From positions 1 to 64,000 of the forward strand of contig BGZK01000898.1 of assembly GCA_005406025.1 (NCBI GenBank): 64,000 nucleotides of DNA, written 5' to 3'. Below, in pieces: positions 38,086-51,931 of the stretch. The position numbers and the translations under genes are program-made. This DNA is from Eumeta japonica (taxonomy: Eukaryota; Arthropoda; Insecta; Lepidoptera; Psychidae). The notes beneath the pieces were generated by a model. That model had not been told where the DNA came from. It searched no databases and was given only the letters and a program-made list of their open reading frames with translations. Each line of letters opens with the position of its first letter. The stretch's first letter is position 1.

Positions 38086-38960
38086 TCAGGTAAGAGTTGA
38101 CTTTTACTTGTTTATGAAACCGCAAAACCGCAACTATATCTAAGAATATCATTTAATCTAGAACATACAAAGAAATCAATCTCAAATGTTAGAAAGAACG
38201 TTCCGTATCTTATTACAGCGTCGGGCTGCATTGTAACAGCAAAATATTCATAGGATAACATAAAAACTTACCTTTTTCCCGGTTTACGGTAGTTTCTCCA
38301 AGGTACGGACCGAGATTTCGCTCTCTTTTACGGCCGTTTAAGGGAAAATCTAATAAAATTTAAGGGTAATGAATCGAGTGACCCGCTAATAAAATCTACG
38401 ATTGGAAACGGACATTTTGATATAGGAAATTTTATTATTTTCGTTCGAATGAACTTTCTCTCTCGGCACGACTAGATTCGTTCACTATTTCTCGGTCGTG
38501 GGCGCTTCTATAAGCGTTTAGAAAATACGCAACGATAGAAAAATTATCGGAGAAAACAATTTGTGGGTCTCGAAATTTATTTAAAAACTTTTAAGATTTC
38601 GCCGACTCGTAACAAAATAGCGCTTCTAATCTGAAATCGTGTCCATAAATTCGTCCGAAACTCCGTTAGGGGCGGTGACGACAGCGAAGTTTGCGACGGT
38701 CAAGTCTTAAACAATTCGATTTTCCCTCCGTAAAATATGTTTTGTGTTCACGTGAAATCTCTATAATAGAATTAGATGCTGTTGAGTGACGTCACACGAA
38801 CAAACACGGAAGGTAGTGGTGGGATCCGTTATCGGCCCGGTGATCGATTTAGACAAATCCCGATCAAGACTGTCATTCGATAGAAGCAGCACTCTACAGG
38901 CACTCAAATACGATCAGCTTTAGAGAAACCAGGATGTATATTTCCGTGTTATGGTGAGCG

Positions 38961-39048
38961 CCTTTTAAGTAAATATAAATACTTTAAGCTACTTTTGAAT
39001 CAACATAAATATTCTAAGCTACTTTTAAGTAAACATAAATATTATTCC
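38961..39048 (+). repeat. Tandem repeat, 30-base unit, three copies
   Basis: Units begin at 38961, 38991 and 39021; each reads (A/C)CTTTTAAGTAAACATAAAT followed by ATTCTAAGCT, with few differences. The last copy is truncated by 2-3 bases. Confidence 0.8.
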
Positions 39049-40244
39049 ATAAGTCACGACTTCATACAGTTTTGTTAAGAGATCGATTTATAAGTTTGCG
39101 AATCATCGAATAAGACTCGTCCAAAAAATTAACGTTATTCACGGTTTACTAGAGCAATCCTAATTCTCCTAAGGCCTCATTACAATCGGGATGCCTCGGC
39201 ATTCGACCGATCGATTATCGAACCTCATCCGACGAGGTGAAAACATAAAAGGGAATGCCTCATAGAATTAGGCCTGTTTGTGGCGGGCGGTCGGAGGGCA
39301 GCCATACACTGCTTTAAGAGGGGTTTCACGAAAAACAAATTTAACGCTGTGTTCACTGCGAACACCAGTTGGAGCGCTGTCGAATTCAAAGTGCTTAAGA
39401 GCCCTTTTAGACACCTTGAAAATATATAAGTTCATGTATCAGATGATATAATATGTAATATTGAATAGTAAAAAATGAATAAGAATGTTAATACATCTCT
39501 CTACCATTTAAATATCAGAGTAATTTATGTAGATACTTACTGCATTTTCTAAACATCTGCTTTGAATTTCAAAGTAATGTCAAATTTTGTAACGGAATTT
39601 TTGAAATGAAAACTTCTATGGGCATGTAAGGCATATTTCGGATGAGCAAAATCTTATGAGTTCACATCACGGACGTGCTAATGTTAACAGTATATACGAA
39701 AACTTTTTATATAGGTACGTGAAGATTAATTTTTAAATTTAATTCAGTTCCAACATTATTGTTGCTTTGTTTTAATTAAAAGACTCGAATTTTGCAATTC
39801 AAACCTTAATATTTACATCAACTTTTATTAAAATTTACTGAGTCTCTGCAACCTATAACATGTTTTGATTAATAAATAAACCATATAAATACGTATATAA
39901 ATTATTCTTGAAATGCCGCTAGATGTGAAAACCAGACTAATGTAAATAGGTAATTTTTATTTTAAATTTTGTTATTTCGAGTAAATGATTTGAAAATACC
40001 AAAAAACCCAATTTGATTTGATAGTTCTAAACTTTCAGTTCTGTCGGCAATTCCGAATTATCGTCTATTTCCTTATCAGAACCTTTCCTAAGATTTGTAA
40101 TGACTCATTGACTCCTTACAGTCAGAAATGTAAAAATATATTTTTAATGAATTCATTCGTTCATAACCTTTGTAGTTTGTTAACGGGCGATTGCAATTGT
40201 ATTGTTATCGATTGGAAAATCGTATTTATTTTTGACCATTAATT

Positions 40245-40400
40245 TTCACCCGCGACTCCGCTCGCATAGACATAGAATGAATTCCTTCATCGATTTCGCA
40301 CACCCGTCGAGCCGGCCATCGATCACAAGTGCTGTCTCGATTCCGATTACAATTACGCTCTAGATTCCAATCACGGTTTCTTCTTCGATTTAATTATGAT
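40245..40400 (-). repeat. Degenerate GATTCCGAT-type array with repeat border
   Basis: It begins TTTTCACCCGCGACTCCGCTC, a phrase common at insect dispersed-repeat edges, then CGATTCCGATTACAATTAC, TAGATTCCAATCACGG and CGATTTAATTATGATTAC. Confidence 0.5.
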
Positions 40401-41059
40401 TACATTATTTTAATATTTATGAAACGAGCTCAGTTTCGCTTCTAATCTCGAATAAAAAACATACTTCTCCATTATATGTTTAACCAACACTTTACATCTT
40501 CAAAAGAAAAATTAAATAATAGGTAAACTCTATACATGCACTGAAAGTCTTCAATTTTAAAACAAGTATAGATTACATAGCTCTTTTTTTTTAAAGACCG
40601 CTAGAAAATTATGAAAATTTATATTTTAATGAGGATTTGCTTTTCAAGTTTATTTATGTGGGTGTTTTTCCTGAGAATGATAAAAAAGAAAAACTAGACT
40701 GGTGTATTTTGCGCCATTTCTGAAATTTTCATCTAATAGTTATATCGTTGCATGTCATTGTTTCTCAATAACAAATAATTGGCACTACATAAATAAAATA
40801 CTTAAACAGATTTGCGTATTAAGTTTTATGAAAATAAATATAGGACTTTTTTCCTTGAGAAGTCATATGTACGTATTTGCACATTTAAAATAACAAACCG
40901 TATCTTTAAACTTAAGATATATATTTATAAATACGACAAACACAGAAATCATAACGCTGACTAAAAATTACAGCTTCAGTCGGAAACCCCGTCCAAACTC
41001 TTCCTTCTCGCGTCTAGTTGCTTTCTGATCGCGCCCATTTAAATAATTAATAATCGTTT

Positions 41060-41300
41060 TTGACATAGCACCGTTTCCAAAGCCGACACGTTTCAGCACA
41101 CCGCCGAGCGGCGCCGCAGCGAGCGCCGCAAACGTACTCGTCGATAATTCCGGAGGCGGCCGAGAGTCGCCGAGTGATTTTTCCTTTAACGAACGCGAAA
41201 GTATTTCGCACCGAAAATCGTAGATTTGGCAAAGTGTAAAGTTACTTAGACAAAATTGAGGGGGACGCCTCCACCGGCTGTCTGAGCTGTCTTCGACGTA
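41060..41300. other. GC-rich island
   Basis: CpG-dense sequence (GCCGAGCGGCGCCGCAGCGAG, GGAGGCGGCCGAGAGTCGCCG). The 61-codon minus-strand frame over it is not recognisable. Possibly regulatory or an untranslated exon. Confidence 0.3.
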
Positions 41301-41533
41301 TTGGATTGCGTTCGTGGATTGGTGATGATAATAAAGATTTATAAGTGTTCTGATCGTTCCGTAATCATTATATGATATTAATATATTGATAGTTATAATA
41401 CATGCTTAGTATCAGAGATATATATATTACTTGTTTATAATAATTGAAAATGTTCATGTAAATAATTTTATCCTTTAAGATTAATCCGTGAAATGCTTAG
41501 AACAATCGATTAAATTTCCTTACGGGTGTTATA

Positions 41534-41603
41534 TGCTGTTGCCTTAGATTTTAATCGTTTCTACTTACTCTGTGCTGTTGCCTCAGGTTTCAATCGTTTC
41601 TAC
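41534..41603 (+). repeat. Direct repeat, 31 bases twice
   Basis: TGCTGTTGCCTTAGATTTTA ... ATCGTTTCTAC at 41534-41564 recurs at 41573-41603 with four differences; period 39 bases. Confidence 0.75.
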
Positions 41604-44096
41604 GTAAAGCGTACTCTCTCACAATCTTCTTAAGTTTGAGGGGCTTGCGATTTGCGTCTGCGCACTCATCCAGCGCCGGGTCGCCAGAGTACCACGCGTA
41701 CTGTATGCTATCTATGCATGCATGCAATATACAAACTAGTTTCGTGATATGACTAAAAATTTTCTACTGCATTTTAAAATAAAATCGTTGTCTGTCGTTA
41801 ATTTTTGGGAAACATAGAAATCATGAGGAATAAACCTGGCTCCGTCCGACCTATTCGAATGTTGTATCTGTTTATGGAGGATAAAAATAAATGATTAGAT
41901 ATACGAGTTTTAGATAGAATGCTTTAATTAGAAAACTAATTTAAATTGCATCAGAATTATTTTTTTAGGGCAGGGTTAAGTAAGGATAAATTGGAATTAA
42001 TTTAATTACTAATACAAATTGAAAAAAAATGTGAATATCGTATTCGAACTTTAATACTGTAAACACTTTTAATGTTCTTTTCTTAAAATTCTTATAAGAT
42101 TTGTTTTTTGTCTACTTACGAGTTCCTTTTACTTATAGCCAAACATAAATACATAGCGCCGTTAATCACGAAATCTCAACGCTGCGATTGGCGATTGCAA
42201 ATCCGATCGCCAATTCATTTGACGGAACTTGTAAATAAACAAAATTTAATATTAATTGCTGTAATTCAAGTTCAAGAAAAAATTAAATCACTGAGTTATC
42301 TAGCATTACGATGCTAAATTTGACAACATTGATGTAACACTTATTTGTCAACTCATACGAATCAATCCCTTACCATTCGTCGTACCACACGTTCATATCG
42401 TTTAACTGCAGGACGCACCATCTCACAATTTTCTTATTGCAAATTGAGGGACTCCAACCTTAAACTTTCCACTGTTGCGCAATGCCGGTTGGAGGCTAAT
42501 AACTTCCCATCTCAACAGTGCGTACCAGCATCCGGAACTGGCAGCTTAACGTATACTTCGAGGTATAGAGTAAATGTCTCAATTTGACTTCAGGTATAAT
42601 AAACTCAACCGGCGATTCGTCAGTGATCAGAGTCGAGCCCGAGGTTTGACCCTTTCGTTGTTTTGACAGTCGTATGCGTGCAAACTTTGAGTCAAAAAGG
42701 ATCTTTTGTCCCATTAAAGGTGGACAGTCGAGAACAATGAAGTTCTGTATCGGTCGAAGTTACCGCAAGCCTTGATCGTCATCGTCAAGTTGACTTGGTA
42801 GTTTCAAAGTTATTTAGATAAGAAACAAATGTTAAATTATGAGGTTTGTTTCTCCGAAATATCATCAGAGCGAGGTATGTTCTAGTTTTTGAAGAACCAT
42901 GTATATTAATGAAGAATCTTTTTAAATACCTATTTATGATATCCTTATACTGAAATTAAAAGTCATATTAGTCAGTTCAGTAATAAATACTGATATTTAG
43001 GCGTCCTATTAAGCTAAAAATGTAATAACTTAAAACAATAAAAAATCATAAGTAAATAAGTTGAACGTAAAGTAAAACTTTTAAAACAATTCATCTTCAA
43101 AAACATACACTATTTGACTGAATAAAATAAAAAAAATGTTATTTTTATATAAGTTTATTAAACGTAAAATCAAGATTTTATTTACGTAGCACTTACAGAA
43201 TAAAGGTAAAAATTAAAGATTTGAATATATCATGTAAATTTATGATTGTGTCCGTTTTAATTCAATTTAGTTCAATATACAATCTTGCTTCTAGGCTTTA
43301 TTGTTTTGCTTTATTCTTTCTGTTTTAATATCTTCAAACACTCGTAATCGGCATTGTATATTTTGTATATGACTTAGGATAAGACGAAATTTTATCGCTT
43401 ACAATCATAGTTGAAAAATTGGATTTGTGAAAACACTGTCAATGTTCCAACTTGGTGGTCCTCCTCCTCGTCTGCCCTTCAGTTTTCTTCACACGACCCT
43501 TTTCAATAACCGTTCGCTTCCAGTTTAAATCTGTCCTGAGGTTCTGAGTTCCTTCGTCCAAATCCCGATCCCCTACCACGTATGATCTACTTCATCTCCA
43601 CTGATGGAGTTCAGTCAAATCGATAAAGAGGAAAATAGATTGACCTGCGTCATCATGTGCATTGCTAGAGGACGACGCTCATTTACATTAGGAGTATACG
43701 CAAATAGAAAATGAATTATCGTGAACGACACATAAATACGTGTATATCGTCGACACGTTATTCACCAATTACTTTGGCACCGAATATATCTAGCAGGTGT
43801 TGAATTGAAAACGACAAGGGCGACAAGCGCGCACTGTACCAGACAGCGCCGGTGCTGATTCTAGGTACTAGTGCAATTGGATCAATGTCGCTATCTGTAT
43901 GCGCCAGAGCAGGCGTAATATATATGAATCTAATACCGAAAAGTTTTTACTTATGAATTAATTCTCGAATTCTTTCTAAAGTGTCATGGTTAAGGATCTC
44001 AGAGGATTCGGTGAAGTAGAAAACAATGAAGAGCATTTTCGTACCGTTATTTCTTTGTAATGCATAAGGTGCTTTTATTTATACAAATAATCAAAC

Positions 44097-44100
<4 letters not shown>

Positions 44101-44150
<50 letters not shown>
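44101..44150 (+). repeat. (AT)25 microsatellite
   Basis: Fifty bases of uninterrupted alternating AT. A Tyr/Ile alternating open frame across it is an artefact of the repeat. Confidence 0.97.
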
Positions 44151-44153
<3 letters not shown>

Positions 44154-46494
44154 ATACACTGAGATCAGCTGTTAACCACTGTTGTCGGCAGCTCTACCCA
44201 AATCATATTTATGGTTTCGTAGATAATGCCACTTGTCTCACATGCTTACTAGGAATGAACGCTATGCGGCATGTATATATTTTCCACTTGCACAATAATC
44301 AGTAGATTCATCATTGCAAGACAGCAAACATTACATTATCATTGTTGTATTTATAAATAGTGACAATAATGACCAAAAGGAAATCATAGTGGTCACGATC
44401 TTTTGTCCATATTGACTCTTAGGCGGTTAAAATTAACATGAATGGTGCGCATTCTCGCTTCGTATCACCCCGCAGGTCTAATCTCCGGGTTTATATTAAC
44501 AATTGCAAATAGTTATTAAAGCTTTAATTGTAAACATATTTCATATAACAAGAGGCGTTGACGACCAAATGCGGCATCGCATATTGAACGCTCCCGTTCT
44601 AACTATTCTGTGCTTAATAGAATACAAACACAAACTAATACGAGTAACAGCTCATGATGTTGAGATGCAGTTAATGTTTTATTCTATTTCATTCCATTCA
44701 GTGTCAAATATCTGCCGCGCTCTCTCGTCTTACATGCACTCAACTACAAGAGCAGTTTATCGGTTGTCTTTATTTTTGTTTTTAATGATATTATGTCTTA
44801 GTCGTGTTTATAGTTGAATAACCCAAACCGCGTATAACGTTTACACAGCAGGGTCGGTGTCCACTGTAATGCGCACGATCATCTGACACGTTCAACTTTA
44901 TAAAAAACATAATAAGAGCTAGCGGAGTTTCTATGCTGATTTTATGTTTGTGGTAAAAAACATTTGCTATTCTTTTCCATATGAACTATGTTTTTCTTGA
45001 TATAAACTTACAGTTTCTATGAGACGTTAAGAGATCGGGTGCGTTTCGCCTCGTCTCATTTTCATGAGGAGTACGAACTTCACCGGTTGCATATAGAATA
45101 GCTTTTTGTGTAAATTTGACTGATTTACTGTATGTTGTACTGTTGATGTATTGGTTCTCTTTTCTCTATGCCTTTAAGTTCACAACGTCCACATAATGTA
45201 TATTAATCGAACACAAACGAAGTGGTTGTCTCATATACGCGTCCATATATTGTAGGGGACTTGCGTATGTAGTTTTATTTATATATCGAAGAAATATTAC
45301 AACATTGGGATCAAACATCTGTTCAAGATAAAAACAAACTCGTGTCCAATCGCACCCGTACTTTTACTTTTCGATGACATTTTTTTTCCATTTAGACGAA
45401 AATTACCAACACAAAAAGATCGTATAAAGTACATAAAAAATATGTAGAAAGTTCGAGGACTTTCGCGAAATACGTAGACGTCTCGCGTTGTGGTACCATT
45501 GTTAGGCGGCGGAGTCTTTCCAAAATTTTCAATACCCGTTTGGCTTCTCGTTATACCGTCGACGCGTGGTTGTAAGCTTCGTCGGTCCAATGGTCAACTT
45601 GCCATAAAACCATTTTTTTTTTTGAAAGCACGCCATGCCCTTAAATAAGCTATATGACCATTTGACTTGGTTTATTACATAAATTGTTTAGGAAAGGTCA
45701 CGAATTAGGCAATTAAACTGAACCTTTTTCCAAAACGCGCAAGCACTCGTCGGGGCGGCCGCGCCTGCGCCTTTGATACGTCGCGTCGTCGTTCTTAGCG
45801 AAATTTCATAAGGATAATTAAATAATCCTTTTCGCTCCCCCTTTGTCTCGTATAACGCGATATCCTGAATATTAATGTCAAAGGGAGTCCTGAAATATTG
45901 TTTTGGCGAAAGCCGAAACCTCTTTTGTGTTACATGGCGCGTTCGCTTTTTACAATAATTGGTGAAAGTCACGATTAAATTTGATTGTTTTGTTATGTTT
46001 AAACACTACAAAGCAAAGGTTTACAAAATGCCTTTATTAGATTTTACATAATTTTTTTTGTACGTCTTTCTTAAAGAATTTACGTGAAAATCTCTTTTTT
46101 TTGCTACGAATCTATCTTAGTGTTCTTGAGCTTAAAATTGTACGTTTATCAAGTTTTGACAAATAAAACTTTATTCTTTTTTTGATATTTTACTAATATT
46201 TGCCATATTAGTGCAGCATCTTTTATAAGCAGATACATTTAAAGTGTTCTTCATAAAAGTATGTGGCATTCACTTCTACAGCTGTATTAATTGTAAGTAA
46301 TTCCAAAAATACACAATAAATTTAAATTTATTGACATTTAAGAATGTACACCAACCGTATATTCAAATAAGGATTGATTGGTTCACTAAACACTAAGTTC
46401 CACAGGTTCCTGTGTCACGTACAGTAGAGATATGATAGCCGCCTCGTCCGCCTGCTGTTCTGCCCCATGAATTGACTAATAATCAATTTTGACT

Positions 46495-46690
46495 TAAATT
46501 AAACCACTCGCCCCATGCTTCAAAGAGCACGTTAGCCATCGGTCTCGAGTCTTGTCACCGCATTGGTGATAACGGTCGCTAGCAGTCCCCCCGTTCGTTC
46601 TGGGCCCGTGCTGAGGATTAAGATTCAATGGCTTCAATTTAAAATTAAAAGAAATTGTATGAAGATAAGCCTCAGCAGAAGGGTAAAACA
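46495..46690 (+). repeat. SINE-like dispersed repeat, copy B (body only)
   Basis: It shares CCACTCGCCCCATGC, GAGCACGTTAGCC, ATCGGTCTCGAG, TTGGTGATAACGGTCG, GTGCTGAGGATT and a CCTCAGCAGAAGGGTAAA end with copies A and C. No clear tRNA-like head is left. Confidence 0.6.
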
Positions 46691-47756
46691 CATCTTATAC
46701 AACCTCGAAAAGAAGTTGATTTATGCAAATGGTCCTCATTTGAGTCGGTCCGAAAATACGTTCAGGTTGAATTCGGAAACTGAGTTTAGTTTCAATATTA
46801 ACGCCTAGCTCACACGAGAATTTAAACTGTTGTACCACGGATCTCGTCACAAATATATAACAGTGTGAATCCTGCTTCTCTTTATACAGCTCCCCTTCAC
46901 ATAAGCGCTACCTTGCGTTTTCTTAATGAAAACAAAGCAGGAAAACTTGGAAATTGTATTAAAGCAATGCAGAAGTTACACGTACTGGGGAAAGTTTATT
47001 TCTGGATGAAATAAGTAGAAAGTTTGGAAATAACCAGAGTGCAATGTGAAAAATATGAAAATGAGGTAGTTGAACGGTTATCCAAGCCATAAAGTATAAC
47101 GGAGAGTACTGACAAATATGCATTTTTATTATAGAACATGAGTTTCGAATATGCATTTATGTTACCAAATAAATTAAGGCAATCTTTTAAGGTTTCATAT
47201 ATGTCAATCAAAAAGAAGCTAATACAGGCTCATTTGTGTTATCTGTCTATTCTTCTGTTACAGACAGTTTTCTCTGTATTTGCTAAACTGATTAAGTTGA
47301 AATATTGAAACAATTATGAATTTCTGTAACTCAAATGCGGACGCGTAGCGCAAATTAATGAATTTCGAACATGAGGATCACTTTTGGGGTATAAAGTAGA
47401 GCATTTCAAAAACGTTAAGCAAAAATATCTGTCTGAAATATCAAATGAATTGATTGTATTTTTTTTCAATATAATTTCAAAATTCAGTTTTAATTATTTA
47501 ATACTTAATTTCTATTTTGATAAATTAATCTTTATCTATAACGTCATATAGTTGATGAGTAGATTGATTATTATATTGTTGACCGTTACTTAGATTACTT
47601 TCTCCGATTTTGAAGACATTTGTGCGGTAAATGTAAGTATTTATGATAACACATTTCAAAATTACCTTTTTTTTATATCTTTTCCCGGGGCTCCACCACG
47701 TATATATATAAAATTACATATCGTATAGTAATTGTATATCGAGTAATCGTGCTATT

Positions 47757-47905
47757 GTTGATACCCATCCGATCCTGTTTTAGTTTAAATTCCGACTTCT
47801 AAGTCAGTACCGATTCGATCCTGTTCTCCATCCCAGCCCTTCGTCCCTTTCTCTTCCGCCCGTGCTTTGGCTTCCGATTTTGATACCTATTCCGCTTTCA
47901 TGTAA
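47757..47905 (-). repeat. Degenerate GATCCTGTT / TTCCGATTT array
   Basis: CCGATCCTGTTTTAG and CGATTCGATCCTGTTC occur about 50 bases apart, followed by CCCTTCGTCCC and CTTCCGATTTTGATACC. A similar pyrimidine-rich stretch follows at 48115-48215. Confidence 0.5.
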
Positions 47906-48894
47906 ATTATTTCACAATAATGGATTCGTTAACTGAGTCACAAGCAGCCAAATATCGTCAGAAAGTATCATATTAGTAATATTATAATAGTATGACATAG
48001 AATTGACAAAAGCCGCATTGTGATATCCCTATCTTTCGTTTTAATTTTCTATGACTTTTTAATTATTAAGTCGTTGTTATCGATCATCACATAGTTATAA
48101 TCTGAGTGCTTGTACTCTCCCTTACTTTAGCTTTCGCCCTCTCATACCGTATCTTCCTCTCCTTGCCTCTTCCTCAGAATCCTCATCGCCTACTTTAACA
48201 CCGCTCTTTCTTTAAATGAATAATGAGCATGGTCGACAAAATACAATAATATACTTCCGTATATAAATAGAAACGTTACTTTAGAAATGAAAATGATAGA
48301 TCCAATTAACACTCTTGTAACTCTCTTGAGGTTCCGGATGTCTCCGGGCGGAGGTGATCGTCTATTTTTTGGCGGCCCGCTTACTCGTTTGCCCTTTAAA
48401 AATTATATAAATAAATAAAATCTAATATGAGTTCTCATTTAGTAATTCCGAGAATACGTTATTGTTGAGTTTCAACGGTAGCGCTCAGCGGCGTATGGTG
48501 TTATTACGCTTTGAGATCATTAGAATACCTTAAGTTTAGTGTGGCGTGGACTCCACGAGGGATGGATCGTGTTCAGAATAACCTCCCTGCCATATTAATT
48601 TTATTTCAGATCATGATCTACATTAATGTGTATTTATGCTGATTTATGGTCTAAAGTTTTTCAATTAAACCTAGCCAAAACTTGAATACTATACTAATTT
48701 AATACTATTGTATTAAAAAATACAATATTAAATTTTCTTTCACTATGCAACTTTCACGATACCGCAACGGCTCACGGCGCGTTGATCCGCGTAAGCTCGT
48801 CGATCGATTCGATAGATCGGAAACAAAATTTTAAACTTTATGATATCGTACAGATGTTAGAGGTGCATTAATAAATCTAGGTAACTGGATATTT

Positions 48895-49000
48895 CTCAGA
48901 GTGACTATAAAGAGCAGCAACGCGTGCGGCGTAAGAGCTCCAGCCGGCGACCCGCGCGTGCGGCGGCCGGTTTACGGCCCTCCCGCGCCGACATCTCGTC
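48895..49000. other. GC-rich island
   Basis: GCGTGCGGCGTAAGAGCTCC, CCGGCGACCCGCGCGTGCGG and CCTCCCGCGCCGAC in about 100 bases; flanks are AT-rich. The short open frame is not recognisable. Confidence 0.3.
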
Positions 49001-51893
49001 GGAACTATAAAACTAATTTACTGCAATGCTACTCGATAGGGGAGATTTATTTGTTTGTCGCTAGCGTGTATCGTACAATGCCGTACGGCGAAAGTCTGTT
49101 AATCTGATAGCATTCTGTGGCAAAAGCGGTACACTTCCGATTTAGTGTTTTTATATCTACCTTGCACTAAATATTTTGCATTCAAACAATCAGTATATTG
49201 ATATTCTTTACTTTTTATGAAAATCTAAAACATGACGATTCAATCTTATCGCTACACTAGTTTCAATGTAAACACGGTTTAGTGTTAATGATCGATTGCG
49301 TTTTTCGAAACGGCTAAGATGTTCATTTATATTTCCTGAAATAAAATTATCGTGTTATGAATCACGTTTTTGAGATACGCGATATTAACCTGCGCTCACA
49401 TTACGAAACTGTGCGACAATGGACGGTTAACGCCAGTGACGATGTGTCAACCGTGTTACTGACTCTACAACAACTCGCGATTGAAGTATTTACAATGATA
49501 TTATATAATATTCTACTACTAAATTCTCAACCAGCCACCGAAATTGCTTTTTGAAAGGTCTTCAGCAACGTGGACCGCTAAAGACCGAAAAGGATAATCA
49601 GTCGTACGTATCGAAAGTTAAGTAATAGTTCAGGTATGTGTACAAAACGCCATTGCAGTTTTATTACAGAAATATGTGACATATAAGAGATATACCTAAC
49701 ATGCCCGTGGTTTTTGAAATCGGAAAATCGACACAAATGACTAATACACAACTCACCTCCGATTTGTTGACGCCGTCGTAATGATGCCGCCGACATTTTA
49801 GTATTTCATAAATAAAATTAAAATTATATAGAACATCAGTATTTTTACCATTTCAATATTTTAAAGCTTTCCAGTTGAAGTCGTCAATGAATTCGTGGTA
49901 ATAGTCGTCAATGGTAACAAATAAACGCTTGAAATCACCTCATAGTATGTATTACTATCGACGCTATAAAAACAAATAGTAAACGTAAAATAAAGAGAAA
50001 CTTTAAAGCGGTCCCCATACAAGAAATGTGTGACTATTGCCCTTTTTTGTCCAATCTTAATTTTTTTCTAGGTTTTCATTGACATGTTTTAAAAAGTAAG
50101 TAGTGTTCAATATTTTACGATAGTAAGGGACCCTTCGTGTGCGAGTTCATCTCGTAATCGGCGCTTTTTTTAATTTTATTATCTCCCAGCTTGCAATTTA
50201 ATCTTCCGTAGTAATTTTTTTGTATCTGTTATCGCCGTATTATGTCCCATTTTAGAAAATCGTTGACGAGGAGAGAAGTTCCAAAAAATTATCCAAACAT
50301 TTTATCAAAGCAAAGTTGCATTGCTTGTATGTAAAAAAAGGCTGTTAAACAAATACAGGGGGGAATTATAATAATTAGAGATAAATACTATATTTAAATA
50401 GTATAGATTTTATGATACTTACAACGTCACGGATAGGCATCGAACACATGATATGTTTTACGTATTTTTATGTTTATAGTTTTCTTTGCGTTATTTTCTC
50501 TTTGCCTTCACGTTTTTGAAAGATGATTTGTATTCAAAGTAATAGTTGAAAAACAACAAAGCTGCACACTGAACTCGCTCACACTCATGGCAGGAGGACA
50601 TGCACCCTTATTTACGAAAAGGGAGTTATGTAGAGGAGGTACCTAGCTCGTTAGCGCCCCCTACTTCTGCCGAGAACCAAGTGGCGCTATTAAAGCGTTT
50701 TCTCTTGTCAGCCACCGACAGCGCGATGGACGTTACAACTGTCCTGACATTGTCATTACCACGCACTTACTTTTATTATATATTTTTAAAAATGAAATCT
50801 CATTTTCGTTTTCAAAAGACAAAATAAAACCAGTTTTTCCAAGGACCGCTGTTTTCTGAGTGCTCGTATTTGTGTTGGCATTTATTTGTATTTATATGAA
50901 TATTTCAATAATTTGCCCTCACAAACCGACTCACGTTGTTTTGACATCAACGTATATTGTTCATCCTATTACTTATTCATCAACAGGTATAATAAATTTA
51001 AAATAATTCCTTGTGTTCAATAAAAAAGTAGAAATTTTGATATTAGTGTAACACTACACATGGTAACATGATTAATATTATTGCGTGTTCACTGAAACTT
51101 CACTTAGTTCTAGTAATTTTATACTTTATTCCATATTAAATAGGCACGATAAAGGTGAATTAAAATAATAAATCTTTACAACCAGAAATAAAAGGGTTCC
51201 CTAGTTATCAAATATCCATGCTCAAGCAATGATCAATTTTAGAATCGGTAGTCAACATACGAACTTGTTTTAATTTTAACAAAAATGTTTTTTTTGATAA
51301 ACAAAAGTTATTTATATATTTTCATCGTGATAGGTCTAATTGCAAAGGCATAGATCATAAAAAACTTTTAATTAGTAATAAAATGCTGAAGTGGTGCGAC
51401 ACAATAATAAATAAAAACTGACAGTGTCATCCAAAATAATATTAGTTATAATACGTACGAAAAACCATGGAATCAAAAGCGATAACTTTTTAAAAACAAC
51501 TTGACAATTTTATGTAAAAGTTTTGTGTCATACAAAGCCTGTACAATACACATGTAACTTTTTTTTTAATTAAAATAAGAATATGTATCACGTAAGCAGC
51601 CACGAACTTACAACACCGTTGAAAATTTAAACCTTATATTTTACAATTGAAGCGAATGAAAGATATTTACCACGCATGCGACATTATCTTAAATGTGTTT
51701 TTTAATGATCTTTGCGCGTGCACCGAAAGTCTTGCTTGTCAATTTATTGAATTGATCCCCGCATAAAAGTTAAAAAGCAAAATTTACACCTAATACAATC
51801 ATTTGGATAATCTTATCAACTCTAAAACTCTATAAGTTATATCGGTTACCATAAAATTTTTCAAATTTATTTTTTTGTTCAAGAGTAATCATC

Positions 51894-51931
51894 GTCCGAA
51901 GATGCAAACCGTAAAATTTGCTTCTTCGGAC
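51894..51931. repeat. Hairpin with 15-base arms
   Basis: GTCCGAAGATGCAAA pairs with TTTGCTTCTTCGGAC with one mismatch and an 8-base loop (CCGTAAAA). No U-tract or gene sits beside it to suggest a role. Confidence 0.65.

Larger units (their letters stand above)
38086..44100. other. No gene seen; small repeats and GC island only
   Basis: Besides the arrays and direct repeats listed, 42160-42215 holds an 8-base-arm hairpin (ATTGGCGA/TCGCCAAT). Short frames at 40018-40242, 40702-40893 and 42108-42714 are unconvincing. Confidence 0.4.

Noticed and set aside
44060..44305. Open frame with long Tyr/Ile repeat
   Set aside because: It is the translation of the (AT)25 microsatellite.
44503..44817. 104-codon frame as a membrane protein gene
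   Set aside because: Hydrophobicity comes from AT-rich codons; no homology I recognise, no upstream signals.
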